Shown piece after piece: positions 22,832 through 31,362 of a DNA stretch of 64,000 bases. Position numbers and translations under genes: made by a program. The first letter of the stretch is position 1. The number at the start of each line of letters is the position of its first letter. The notes under the pieces are model-generated. The model did not search any database. It saw only the letters and a program-made list of their open reading frames with translations, and was not told where the DNA came from. This DNA is from JAPYWM01 sp964489015 (GTDB lineage: Bacteria; Bacteroidota; Bacteroidia; SpSt-205), in contig CAZAXD010000004.1 in NCBI GenBank assembly GCA_964489015.1, forward strand, positions 44,603 to 108,602. The letters are read 5' to 3'.

Positions 22832-24489
22832 TTCGGGCATTATTTCGTCGCAAGCCGATAGCGCCTCCGGTCGATAGGGGGCTTAGGCGCATCTTGTCCA
22901 TATGGGACCTTACGGCGATAGGGGTGGCTGCGGTGATTGGTGCGGGGATCTTCAGCACGGTGGGGGAAGCGTCGGTGATGGCCGGACCTTCTGTCGTACT
23001 GATCTTTGTAATCGGGGCTGTGGTGGCGGGCTTTTCTGCGCTGGCCTATGCGGAGATGGCTTCCTCAGTGCCGCAAGCTGGTAGCGCTTACGCGTACGTG
23101 TATGCGGTCTTTGGGGAGCTATCGGCCTGGCTGGTAGGCTGGATGCTCGTGCTAGAGTATGCTGTCGGAAACATCGCCGTAGCGATCTCCTGGTCGGGCT
23201 ACTTCCAAGCGCTTTTAGAAAGCATGGGGCTTGGTCTGCCGCTCTACTATGTCTCCGATCCGCTCTCACTCTGGCGCGAGGCCCAGGCCTATCTGAGTAC
23301 GCAGGACCCCGCGTATTTAGCCGCTTATCAGGCTTGGCAAGCAGCGCCCAGGTTACTGGGGATACCGCTGGTGCTAAACCTGCCGGCGTTAGGAATCGTA
23401 GCGGCCGTCACTTGGCTGGCTTATGTGGGGATCCGAGAAAGCCGCGTAGCTAATAACGTACTGGTGGCTATCAAGCTAGGGGTCATTTTGCTCGTAATCG
23501 GGATAGGCGTCTTTTTTGTGGATCCGGCGAAGTGGTCACCTTTCATGCCAAACGGCTTTTCCGGCATGATGCGCGGCATCGGAGCCGTATTTTTTGCCTA
23601 TATTGGATTTGATGCCCTATCCACTACGGCCGAGGAGGCTCGCCACCCGCAGCGCGATATGCCGCTTGCCATGATGCTGGCCCTGATCGTTTGCACGCTC
23701 TTGTATATTGGGATTGCCCTGGTGCTCACTGGCGTGGTGTCGTATACGGAATTGGGTGTTAGTGATCCGTTGGCGCATTTATTTACAAAATTGCCTCTCT
23801 CTTCGGGCGTTACACGCCTACTGGGCGGTATGATTGCGGTGAGTGCCGTGGTAGCCATGGCTAGTGTGCTCCTGGTATTTCAGATTGGGCAGCCCCGCAT
23901 CTGGTTTGCCATGAGTCAGGATGGACTACTGCCGGCGGCTTTAGGACGGGTGCATAAGCGCTATGGCACGCCTCATGTGGCGACCTTACTCACCGGCGTC
24001 GTCGTGGCGGTGCCGCTTTTCTTCTCCTCGCTTCAGACGGTGGTAGACCTAACGAGTATGGGTACCTTGATGGCCTTTGCCTTGGTCAGTGGGGGAGTCG
24101 CTTATCTACATCACAACCCGCCGCCGGCCTATAATCCTCGCTTTCGTGTGCCGTACCTGCCAGGGCGATGGCTGCTCTTGATTATGGTCATATCTGGGCT
24201 CGCATGGGCCTGGTATCTCAACCCAGATTTATTGAAGCAGTTGGCAGACTTTTCGCTTGGAGGAACCTGGTGGCATTATCGGATGCTTCTAGTAATCGTG
24301 GGGCTGGCTCTGTACCTGACAATACGGTATAACCTTTCGCTTATACCCGTGCTTGGCTGCCTTAGTGCGCTATATCTTGTGATCGAGCTAGGGATCGAAA
24401 ATTGGAAACGGCTGGGAATCTGGGTAGCTATAGGCTTGGTGGCTTATGCGGCGTATGGGTATAGGCGTTCTAAGCTCAGGGCTGGCTAG
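22828..24489 (+). CDS. APC superfamily amino acid permease, copy 1
   Basis: A 553-residue inner-membrane transporter of the amino acid/polyamine/organocation superfamily, cationic amino acid transporter branch. It has about twelve to fourteen helices and the motifs AAVIGAGIFSTVGEA (helix 1), SSVPQAGSAYAYVYAVFGE (helix 3), and FFAYIGFDALSTTAEEARHPQRDMP (helix 6). It should import amino acids by cation symport or exchange; specificity is unknown. It starts at a GTG overlapping the gltA stop by four bases. A second member is at 43990-45456. Its 3' end overlaps the convergent gene at 24476 by 14 bases. Confidence 0.92.
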   Translation: MIRALFRRKPIAPPVDRGLRRILSIWDLTAIGVAAVIGAGIFSTVGEASVMAGPSVVLIFVIGAVVAGFSALAYAEMASSVPQAGSAYAYVYAVFGELSAWLVGWMLVLEYAVGNIAVAISWSGYFQALLESMGLGLPLYYVSDPLSLWREAQAYLSTQDPAYLAAYQAWQAAPRLLGIPLVLNLPALGIVAAVTWLAYVGIRESRVANNVLVAIKLGVILLVIGIGVFFVDPAKWSPFMPNGFSGMMRGIGAVFFAYIGFDALSTTAEEARHPQRDMPLAMMLALIVCTLLYIGIALVLTGVVSYTELGVSDPLAHLFTKLPLSSGVTRLLGGMIAVSAVVAMASVLLVFQIGQPRIWFAMSQDGLLPAALGRVHKRYGTPHVATLLTGVVVAVPLFFSSLQTVVDLTSMGTLMAFALVSGGVAYLHHNPPPAYNPRFRVPYLPGRWLLLIMVISGLAWAWYLNPDLLKQLADFSLGGTWWHYRMLLVIVGLALYLTIRYNLSLIPVLGCLSALYLVIELGIENWKRLGIWVAIGLVAYAAYGYRRSKLRAG

Positions 24490-25630
24490 TAACGGGTGAA
24501 GGAGGAGGGCTAACGAGCGGAAAGCGTAGGCTACCTTTGAGTGGAGCACTCCAGGCCCACATGAAACGCACATGGGATCGCCCGCTTTCGCGCTCTCGGA
24601 CATAAAAGCCCTTACCGGTGGGATCCTTTTCCGGATAAAGTCCGGCGCACGGGCCGAGGGGGGTTAGCCAGACGGATAGGTTTTCTACGTCTATTTGTTC
24701 CAGCAATCGAGGGTCTATCGTGAGGTAAGCGGTGCCTTCGGTAAGTTGGGCTTCTCCAAAATCTTGTATGAGAAACAGGGGTGCCTCTGGAGCGGTCAGG
24801 AGATAAGCCTGGCCGGTCCCATCCTCTACCACTGTATTGACCGTCCCTGTGCCTAAAACCTTATAGTTTGTCGTGCCATCCCGGCAGGCGACACGCGAAA
24901 AGGTAGTAGCCGCCTGATTGCTAAAGTAGCCCCCCATTCTTGGCGTGGCACTGGTGCTGCTAGCAGCACCCATGAGACCGCGTACGGTCCCCTGGGCTAC
25001 GAACCCGGCAAAGGGAATGACCGTCGGAAAGGTAGCCAAGTTATTGCCCCGAGCGAAAAACGCAATACCGTTTGCGGCGGTGGGAAGGAGGTAGCCGACG
25101 ATGCCGGGGCCTACCGTACTTGTAGCCACGCCGTATAGAGCGATCGTATCGGACCGAGCCGTTAGCGCTCGATCGGCGCTTCCTGAGCCAGAAAGAATAT
25201 TGAGGCGGTTGTTACTAGGGCTTAGGGGTGTCGTGGTACCAATCCAAACCTCGCCTGTAGCTAGAATTCGCATGCGCTCCGTATTACTGGTGCGGAAGAT
25301 AAGGGGTTGTGCATCGGTAGTGCCCAGAAAATGCAGACTAGCATTAGTCCCCGTATTGCCTAAGAGCCGCCAGTCGGTATTGTCTGGGGCAAAGGTTAGA
25401 TCGCCACGAAGAAGGTCCAGGCCTGAGCCTGTGAAAGGGATATAACCTAGTACGCCCGTCGTCGAAAAGGTCCCGAGGCTTTGATTGGGGTGCGCTAAGG
25501 CCTCCACGCGTAAAAGTCCCTGGTCCGTGGCACTCAGATTCGCCAAGTGTAGGCGATGCGTAGGGTTGCCTGTACCGATACCTACGTTTTGCGCCCATAG
25601 GCTGCCCAAGAGAAGTAGGTAGCTACGCAT
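24476..25630 (-). CDS. Exported VGIGT-repeat protein, copy 3 of a tandem array
   Basis: A 384-residue protein with a signal peptide ending in AQ (MRSYLLLLGSLWAQ) followed at once by NVGIGTGNPTHRLHLANL. The middle has the block DWRLLGNTGTN and SNTERMRILATGEVWIGT, reminiscent of phage tail-fibre and surface fibre stalks. The C-terminal part (LFLIQDFGEAQLTEGTAYL and following) is a domain often found at the end of such bacterial fibre-like proteins. No type IX sorting motif is seen. It is the most downstream of three tandem relatives, starting 5 bases after the stop of the second. Function is unknown. Confidence 0.75.
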   Translation of the reverse strand: MRSYLLLLGSLWAQNVGIGTGNPTHRLHLANLSATDQGLLRVEALAHPNQSLGTFSTTGVLGYIPFTGSGLDLLRGDLTFAPDNTDWRLLGNTGTNASLHFLGTTDAQPLIFRTSNTERMRILATGEVWIGTTTPLSPSNNRLNILSGSGSADRALTARSDTIALYGVATSTVGPGIVGYLLPTAANGIAFFARGNNLATFPTVIPFAGFVAQGTVRGLMGAASSTSATPRMGGYFSNQAATTFSRVACRDGTTNYKVLGTGTVNTVVEDGTGQAYLLTAPEAPLFLIQDFGEAQLTEGTAYLTIDPRLLEQIDVENLSVWLTPLGPCAGLYPEKDPTGKGFYVRERESGRSHVRFMWAWSAPLKGSLRFPLVSPPPSPVTSQP

Positions 25631-25635
25631 AGGAA

Positions 25636-26844
25636 TTAGCGAGTTTCTGATTGGTTCCACAACGCTTGAGGGGTGAGGTACCGAGTGGTCGGCACGTAGG
25701 GGGTGAAGAAGCGGTGGGGGTCTACCTGGGGTAGGCGCTCAGGAGCCTGCTTCTGGCGAGCTTGCAGAAGGTATGAGACGGGAATAGGGGCTGTCGGCAC
25801 TCGATCGGCTCTGACTACAAAGCCCCGCGCCGTAACCTGGTGTACCGTCAAACGAATATCGCCCCAAGGCTGTAAGTGAATGGTATAAGGCGGGGCGAGA
25901 TGAGAGGCTAAGAGCGAGTCAAAGGGGACAAACTGCTCCGACTGCATAAGGAGGAAGCGACCTTGATCTTGGAAGAGGGCTTCGGCGGCTTCGGGGCAAA
26001 AGAGAATGTAGTACTGCGAGGTAGTGCTGTCAAAGATGGTAGTGGAGGGTGTGCCGGCTCCCCAGATTTTGCGCTGGATCGTGCCTTCGTATCCGCCAAC
26101 GTAAACCCATTGATAAGTGCCAGCGCTACTGCGTACTGCAAAAGCTCCGCCAGCCCGGTTGTTATCGGCGCCGGTGTATACGCCGTTAGCGCCCACGGTG
26201 GGCCCCACGCCATAAGCGCCGCCGCCGCCAAGCGCTGTCGGTTCGAGGTAAGTCGTGCCGCCCCCGACGCCGATAGCCCCCCACCCATCAGCAGCGGCAT
26301 TGACACCCGCTAATCCTGGACCGGAGGCACTGACATCCCCCATCGTTCCCCGGATGGCGGGTCGAATGCCGCCGGTGACCTGTCCGTAAACGGCGATCCA
26401 CCCAGCTGGGGCATCTACGGTGACCTCGGCGTTATTGAGGGTAAGGGTAGTATTAGCGCCGACCCAGTGCCGGCCTCCGGCTAGTATACGCCAACGGGTT
26501 GAGCCATTCACGCCCAGGCGAAAGTCCTGGGCATCGCTCGTGCCCACAAAGTGGGTGGCTGGGGTCGTACCGGCATTGCCTAGCAATTTCCAGTCTGTGG
26601 CGTCTGGGCCGCCCCAGGTCTGATTGCCGCGAAGGTAACTAGTCGGGCTAGGAGCCTCCGCCAAGCGACCTAAAACCCCCGCTGCATCGGTCGTAGCTAA
26701 GGCCGTGGCGGTGCCCGTGAGGTTGTCGATCCGCAGGGTCCCGCTAGCCAAATGCAAGCGATGCGTCGGATTCGTCGTGCCGATACCGACGTTGGTTTGT
26801 GCCCATAAAAATCCCGCAAGCCCTATGATCCAGTACTGCTGCAT
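25636..26844 (-). CDS. Exported VGIGT-repeat protein, copy 2 of a tandem array
   Basis: A 402-residue exported protein, signal peptide MQQYWIIGLAGFLWAQ and then TNVGIGTTNPTHRLHLASG. It shares DWKLLGNAGTTPATHFVGTSD, STRWRILAGGRHWVG and a glycine-rich middle with its neighbours. The C-terminal region (EALFQDQGRFLLMQSEQFV) matches the related domain in the other copies but is more diverged, and it ends in an extra tail. I start at the ATG at 26844, where the signal peptide begins, 16 bases after the stop of copy 1. A structural cell-surface role is likely but not shown. Confidence 0.75.
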   Translation of the reverse strand: MQQYWIIGLAGFLWAQTNVGIGTTNPTHRLHLASGTLRIDNLTGTATALATTDAAGVLGRLAEAPSPTSYLRGNQTWGGPDATDWKLLGNAGTTPATHFVGTSDAQDFRLGVNGSTRWRILAGGRHWVGANTTLTLNNAEVTVDAPAGWIAVYGQVTGGIRPAIRGTMGDVSASGPGLAGVNAAADGWGAIGVGGGTTYLEPTALGGGGAYGVGPTVGANGVYTGADNNRAGGAFAVRSSAGTYQWVYVGGYEGTIQRKIWGAGTPSTTIFDSTTSQYYILFCPEAAEALFQDQGRFLLMQSEQFVPFDSLLASHLAPPYTIHLQPWGDIRLTVHQVTARGFVVRADRVPTAPIPVSYLLQARQKQAPERLPQVDPHRFFTPYVPTTRYLTPQALWNQSETR

Positions 26845-26860
26845 AATAATCAAGTCCATG

Positions 26861-28063
26861 TTATTTTACAAGCTCGGCTGGGGCTTTTGGCAGGCGCACC
26901 CCCACATGCCGAGATAGGCGCTGCCCCTGATCGGTGTACGTATCATTTCGATGGGCTACGAGCCACCAGACAACGGTACCCCGGTCCGTGGGGTCTGTTG
27001 ATCGTATCCAGAATCCTTGCCGACTGCGCTCCGTCACATAAAGCGTCCCCCTCATAGAGGTCACAGGTTGGAGAAAAACGAATAGTGGGTTGTCCTCCGT
27101 TACATACAGGTTGAAGCTAAAGACGGAATCGATCGGGACATACACGGTCCCATTTTCTAAAGTAGCTTCACCGCGGTCCATGAAGAGAATTTCTGGGGCT
27201 TCTGGGGCAAAGAGGGCATGGTACTGGCGTGTTGAATCTGCTAGCAGGGTAGAGACAGCCGGGGGCGTACCGCCGCCCGTTGTTACACCATAAATTTTAT
27301 AAAGCGTTCCGCCTATATAAGCGGCTACGAGTGTGCGGATGATCTGAGAGGAGCTATTAGCATAAGCCTCGAAGCGGCCTGCTGCTCGGTCGCCACTGGT
27401 ATTTTCGGCATAAGCCACGACGCCGTAGTTTGGACTGGTGCCATTGATACCGGGTCCTAAGTTAAAATGAACGAAGTCCGTCACGCCCGCCATACCCACG
27501 AGCCCCACGCCGTCTGATCCCTGGCCTATCCCCCAGGCTCCTGCTCGATAGGGCCCACCTTGGGTCGCTATGCCCAGAACGACGCTCGTGCCATTACTTG
27601 AGGCCTTGTAGCCATAAATGGCGCGGTGAGTATTACCGCCGTCCACTTGTAAAATGGCTCGGCTCGATAGCGGGCTTGTCGTACCAATAAGGATACGTCC
27701 ATCTACAAAAAACCGCATCCGCTCGGCATTGGCCGTTCGTATACTGAACTGGGTAGCGTCAGTGGTGCCCAGGTAGTGGATAGTAGGGGTAGTCCCAGCA
27801 TTGCCTGTGAGGTTCCAGTCGCCAGGGTCTTCGCCCCAGGTGCCATCGCCCCGCAGAAAATCCACAGCATTCCCGCTAAAATCAAGCCGGAACGTGACGC
27901 CTTGGGTACTAAGGCCCACGAGCGCCAGGCCTGTGCCGCTCAGGCCTTCTATACGAGTCGCCCCACCCGATACGTGTACAGTGTGAGTAGGGGAGGCCGT
28001 ACCTATGCCTACGTACTGTGCCCAGGCTGCGTAGCAGCTTATTAGGCACAAATGCAGTCGCAT
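26861..28063 (-). CDS. Exported VGIGT-repeat protein, copy 1 of a tandem array
   Basis: A 400-residue exported protein beginning MRLHLCLISCYAAWAQ, then YVGIGTASPTHTVHVSGG. It contains DWNLTGNAGTTPTIHYLG, NAERMRFFVDGRILIGT and a C-terminal domain with EILFMDRGEATLENGTVYV. It is the first gene of the array and the only one with a promoter box, so the three are probably one operon. The ATG is 4 nt after a TAACTTTG box that abuts the assembly gap. N-terminal and C-terminal domains are conserved among the copies while the middles vary. Confidence 0.78.
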   Translation of the reverse strand: MRLHLCLISCYAAWAQYVGIGTASPTHTVHVSGGATRIEGLSGTGLALVGLSTQGVTFRLDFSGNAVDFLRGDGTWGEDPGDWNLTGNAGTTPTIHYLGTTDATQFSIRTANAERMRFFVDGRILIGTTSPLSSRAILQVDGGNTHRAIYGYKASSNGTSVVLGIATQGGPYRAGAWGIGQGSDGVGLVGMAGVTDFVHFNLGPGINGTSPNYGVVAYAENTSGDRAAGRFEAYANSSSQIIRTLVAAYIGGTLYKIYGVTTGGGTPPAVSTLLADSTRQYHALFAPEAPEILFMDRGEATLENGTVYVPIDSVFSFNLYVTEDNPLFVFLQPVTSMRGTLYVTERSRQGFWIRSTDPTDRGTVVWWLVAHRNDTYTDQGQRLSRHVGVRLPKAPAELVK

Positions 28064-28067
28064 ACAG

Positions 28068-28075
28068 CAAAGTTA
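28068..28075 (-). promoter_or_regulatory. -7 promoter box TAACTTTG of the VGIGT array
   Basis: An exact TAnnTTTG match on the minus strand, 4 nt before the ATG at 28063. Upstream elements would lie inside the N gap. Confidence 0.6.
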
Positions 28076-28076
28076 G

Positions 28077-28176
28077 NNNNNNNNNNNNNNNNNNNNNNNN
28101 NNNNNNNNNNNNNNNNNNNNNNNNNNNNNNNNNNNNNNNNNNNNNNNNNNNNNNNNNNNNNNNNNNNNNNNNNNNN
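28077..28176. other. Assembly gap (100 N)
   Basis: Exactly 100 N, the conventional placeholder for a gap of unknown length between joined contigs. Genes between nuoM and the VGIGT array may be missing. Confidence 0.98.
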
Positions 28177-28233
28177 AAAAAACTCATTGAAGGGTCAGGG
28201 GGCCCAACCGTTTAGACTAGGACAACTCCTTTT

Positions 28234-29772
28234 TTACAATCGTCCCAGCGCTTGAAAGAGAATCGCTTCGGTCAGGGGGATCACAGACCGCTCAATCTCC
28301 GCCAAGAAAGGCCCCGCCACGAATCCCATGCCTACAATCCACAAGGCTAAAAGGCCCATTAGGGCGGATTCTCGTAAGCCTAAGTCAGCTGGCGTATGAC
28401 CAGAGGCCCCAAATAACACTCGCCTTAGGACGCGTAATGTATAAACGGCTCCCACGACCACCCCTAATAGCGCTCCTATGAAAACGCCTCGCTGAAGCGC
28501 ATAAGTCTGATAGCTTCCGGTGAGTATCAAAAATTCTGCTGGAAACTGACTCAGGCCTGGTAGCCCAATACTCGCCATGGCTACCAAGATCCAGAAAAAC
28601 GTCAAGCGGGGTAGGCTCGCGGCTAAGCCACTTAGCTGGTCTAGGTCATCGGTTTTCGTTTGCGTAATAAGCGCCTCTACGGTCAAAAGGTGCGCCGCAG
28701 CGATAATCACATGACCTACCATATACCAGGCGCTTCCCACGCTAGCGCTGTTCATGGTCGCCATGATACCGACCGCTACATAGCCTAAATGAGAAATGGT
28801 GCCGTAAGCTAGCCAACTCCTGAGATTTTTTTGAAAGTAAGCCCCCAGACCTGCTAGTAGAATGCTTAGCACGCTGAGCCAGCCTACATAAGGTGCTACG
28901 GCAAAGTGGGCCTGCGGAAAGGCACCGGCCCAGCGCAGCCACCCCACGCCCCCCAGCTTCGTTAGGATAGCAGAAGAGAGAACTACCAAGGGCAGCGGGG
29001 CATAACGGTACAGGCTCAACATCCAGCCATGCAAAGGAAAAAGCCCTAATTTGACATAAAAGGCGAGCACGAAGCCCAGATAGACCCAGATCTGGTCTTC
29101 TACGGGAAGAGGATACTTAAGCCAGGTATGATACGTGCCGCTAAAGCTTAGCCCGTACAAAGCCCCCATACGGCTGCCACCATACAAGATGGCTATCAAA
29201 AGCGGTATAGAGCCTGCTAGCGTGTATAGAAGAAAGCGAAAAGTTGTTTGACGAGCGGCTTCGGGCTGCGGTATCAGGGTAAAGAGCAGGTATGCCATGG
29301 GCAGAAGGGTGGCTTCAAAGCCTATGTAAAAGGTGATAATGTCATAAGCAAAGAGCGTCCACAAGGCAAAAGCTTGCGTCAAAGCAATGGCGGGTATCTG
29401 AAGTCGCTCTGCTGTCAGCCGCCAGGGCCAGAAGCTGAGAACGATACCTACCAAGCTGAAAGCTAGGCCTAGTAGCATTGCTGTGCCATCCGCCCCAAAA
29501 AACAGACTAATATCATACCGCGATACCCAGTTACTACCTTCCCAAAAACCCCACCAAGGCAGTCGCCAGTCCAGGGTGATAAGTTTATGAGGGACTTCTA
29601 AAGGGGCTCGGCTTTGATATACATACCACAACCACAGACCGACGCCTCCCTGGATGAGCGCACCCAAGCGCCATGCATAATGCAAGACTCGACTGGATAC
29701 GCCCCGAATGGCACCCAGTAGAGCTAACAGGACGACACTCAAAAAAGCAGTCCCTATCCACCAGCCAATCAC
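28234..29772 (-). CDS. nuoM: NADH-quinone oxidoreductase subunit M
   Basis: A 512-residue inner-membrane protein with about fourteen helices, of the antiporter-like proton-channel family in complex I. The block FYIGFEATLLPMAYLLF contains the conserved glutamate of NuoM, and KLGLFPLHGWMLSLYRYAP carries the central lysine region typical of the ND4/NuoM branch. The GTG start lies 4 nt after a consensus -7 box. No other membrane nuo gene is next to it: upstream is a small exported protein and downstream is the assembly gap, which may hide nuoN. nuoB is 31 kb away. Confidence 0.92.
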   Translation of the reverse strand: MIGWWIGTAFLSVVLLALLGAIRGVSSRVLHYAWRLGALIQGGVGLWLWYVYQSRAPLEVPHKLITLDWRLPWWGFWEGSNWVSRYDISLFFGADGTAMLLGLAFSLVGIVLSFWPWRLTAERLQIPAIALTQAFALWTLFAYDIITFYIGFEATLLPMAYLLFTLIPQPEAARQTTFRFLLYTLAGSIPLLIAILYGGSRMGALYGLSFSGTYHTWLKYPLPVEDQIWVYLGFVLAFYVKLGLFPLHGWMLSLYRYAPLPLVVLSSAILTKLGGVGWLRWAGAFPQAHFAVAPYVGWLSVLSILLAGLGAYFQKNLRSWLAYGTISHLGYVAVGIMATMNSASVGSAWYMVGHVIIAAAHLLTVEALITQTKTDDLDQLSGLAASLPRLTFFWILVAMASIGLPGLSQFPAEFLILTGSYQTYALQRGVFIGALLGVVVGAVYTLRVLRRVLFGASGHTPADLGLRESALMGLLALWIVGMGFVAGPFLAEIERSVIPLTEAILFQALGRL

Positions 29773-29776
29773 TGGG

Positions 29777-29784
29777 CAAAAATA
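29777..29784 (-). promoter_or_regulatory. -7 promoter box TATTTTTG for nuoM
   Basis: An exact TAnnTTTG match on the minus strand, 4 nt before the GTG start at 29772. Confidence 0.6.
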
Positions 29785-29787
29785 GCT

Positions 29788-30219
29788 TTAGTTCTCCGAT
29801 ACCAGTTCTGTCGCAGACTTGTGCCCAATTAGCAAGGCCGCACAGCCGTCTCCCTTGGGGTAATAAAGCTGAATGATTAGGAGCTGGGTACTGCTTAGTT
29901 CCAGTTCCCAGTAACCTCGCTGCTCGGCTTGGCCGCCTGTGTCGATGAGCAAGGTGTGATTAGCATCATAAATCCGCATGGCTAGACCAGCTTTTTCACT
30001 CGAACTTCCACACGGAATAAGGCGATAACGCAATCCCCGAAAAAACGTATAATAAACCTCGGACTGTTCCCCGGCATAAAGCTCGGCTCGCCAATAGCGC
30101 CCATCCCAGCTATAATCTCCGAGAAAGGCACCTCGACATAAAGGTACCAGTTTGGCGCACGGCGTCTGGGCTAGGCTAAAGGAAGTCCATAAAGCAAGTA
30201 GGGCACCTATCTGTTTCAT
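29788..30219 (-). CDS. Exported small protein of unknown function
   Basis: A 143-residue protein with a clear signal peptide (MKQIGALLALWTSFSLAQ). The mature part has five cysteines and many aromatic residues, with YYTFFRGLRYRLIPCG and AMRIYDANHTLLIDTGG, suggesting a small beta-sandwich that might be disulfide-bonded. I do not recognise the family. Its ATG overlaps the stop of the upstream lipoprotein gene by four bases (ATGA), so the pair is co-translated. Confidence 0.75.
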   Translation of the reverse strand: MKQIGALLALWTSFSLAQTPCAKLVPLCRGAFLGDYSWDGRYWRAELYAGEQSEVYYTFFRGLRYRLIPCGSSSEKAGLAMRIYDANHTLLIDTGGQAEQRGYWELELSSTQLLIIQLYYPKGDGCAALLIGHKSATELVSEN

Positions 30220-31136
30220 GATTGGGTAATGTAGTTTCGCATACTTGTGACTTTGGTCGATATGACCTCTAGCTCCTTCTGAGAAAGAGGAACAGCACTA
30301 CTGGACTGCAGGCGGATGACTCCGCCTTTGGTACTGGCTTGGGTAGAGGGGTTTGCGGTAGAGATGGACGGGATAGCAGCTAGTTCTACTTGTATCTGCG
30401 AGAGATGACCTAGCACCTGTTTAGATTCGCTACTATAAGCGGAATCTGCAGCATAAAGTTCCTGAAGCAGCGGGACGAGACTTTTTTGTAAGACAATAGC
30501 ATCGCGCAGACCTTGCCGGTTTGGCTGCTTCTTTAGGATAGAGAGGGTAATGTGTAGACTTTCTAACCAGCTTCCAAGTATAATATGTCTTAGTGCAGAT
30601 TGCTGCCCTGTTTCCTGTAGTCTATTTTGGATATCTGCGTAATACTGTGAAAAAAGCTTTTGTAAGCTGTCTGGATTTCCCTGTAATTGGTCTAGCTGGC
30701 GAATCCGCTCTACAGAAAGTAGCTCTTCCATGCCATACAGGCGGGCTAGCTGATTAGTACCGGTGAGGTACTCATAAGCGGTTTGATATTGCTGCGTGGC
30801 ATGAGCATAAGCCATGTCCGCTAAGTAGATACCCAAGTTAGCTGCTGCTTTTGCGCCCCGATAACGGCCTGCCATGGCCGCATCGTGCAATACCTCCTTG
30901 TAAAAGGGCACTTTTTCTGTACGGAGCCACAAGCTCACCTGGGCCGGAGATGGCGCCGCTTTCATGTAGATCTCCAGCTCCTCCCAGCGGACGTTGTAAA
31001 GGGTATCCGTGCCAATATCACCTTGATTCTGCTGTCCTGTGTCAGTAGCGCATCCCCAAACGATAAAAACCAAAAAGGTCTTACAGACCCATGCGGCTCT
31101 TGAAGGCCAGCTTACATTCTCTGCTACAAAAACCAT
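30216..31136 (-). CDS. Putative lipoprotein, helical, unknown function
   Basis: A 306-residue protein. The hydrophobic stretch KTFLVFIVWGC near residues 18-28 ends in a plausible lipobox cysteine, giving an outer-membrane lipoprotein after processing. The mature part is mostly alpha-helical with repeated Leu, Gln and Ala and reads like a solenoid or bundle, ending in a low-complexity Ser/Thr segment before the final helix. I chose the ATG at 31136, which gives the shortest n-region from an ATG; an ATG at 31166 is also possible. It overlaps the YHS lipoprotein gene upstream and the small exported protein downstream, so three envelope proteins form one operon. Confidence 0.7.
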   Translation of the reverse strand: MVFVAENVSWPSRAAWVCKTFLVFIVWGCATDTGQQNQGDIGTDTLYNVRWEELEIYMKAAPSPAQVSLWLRTEKVPFYKEVLHDAAMAGRYRGAKAAANLGIYLADMAYAHATQQYQTAYEYLTGTNQLARLYGMEELLSVERIRQLDQLQGNPDSLQKLFSQYYADIQNRLQETGQQSALRHIILGSWLESLHITLSILKKQPNRQGLRDAIVLQKSLVPLLQELYAADSAYSSESKQVLGHLSQIQVELAAIPSISTANPSTQASTKGGVIRLQSSSAVPLSQKELEVISTKVTSMRNYITQS

Positions 31137-31347
31137 ATAATTTTTGATTGTATTGCAATGTATCAACGATGGGGTGTGGCGGAAAGCGCATTTCGCATTC
31201 TGGGCAGTATGGCACAGCTAGCGATTCTGGTGGAATGGAGAGTGCCGCAGTCGCTTGCGGGGGGGGCGAAGACATGGCTTGAGAAGGGGTACGGCTATTA
31301 CAGCCGCATAGCACGAGCAGGAGTAACCCTTGGCTGAGGCGCCACAT
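31081..31347 (-). CDS. Small lipoprotein with YHS/TRASH-like metal-binding motif
   Basis: An 88-residue lipoprotein. The signal MWRLSQGLLLLVLCGC ends in a lipobox cysteine. After a Pro/Ser linker the mature end contains YCPECEMRF and, about 25 residues later, LYGFCSRECKLAF, a CxxC ... CxxxC pattern of YHS or TRASH domains that bind copper or other soft metals. It may bring a metal to an envelope enzyme or act in metal sensing. It begins a three-gene envelope operon and has its own promoter box, 4 nt from the ATG. Confidence 0.78.
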   Translation of the reverse strand: MWRLSQGLLLLVLCGCNSRTPSQAMSSPPPQATAALSIPPESLAVPYCPECEMRFPPHPIVDTLQYNQKLYGFCSRECKLAFKSRMGL

Positions 31348-31351
31348 GCCC

Positions 31352-31359
31352 CAAAGATA
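31352..31359 (-). promoter_or_regulatory. -7 promoter box TATCTTTG of the YHS lipoprotein operon
   Basis: An exact TAnnTTTG match on the minus strand, 4 nt before the ATG at 31347. Confidence 0.6.
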
Positions 31360-31362
31360 GGT

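Noticed and set aside
24476..28063. Prophage tail-fibre origin for the VGIGT array
   Set aside because: The proteins have bacterial signal peptides and no capsid, portal, terminase, integrase or lysis gene is near. The likeness to tail fibres is restricted to the stalk-like repeats.
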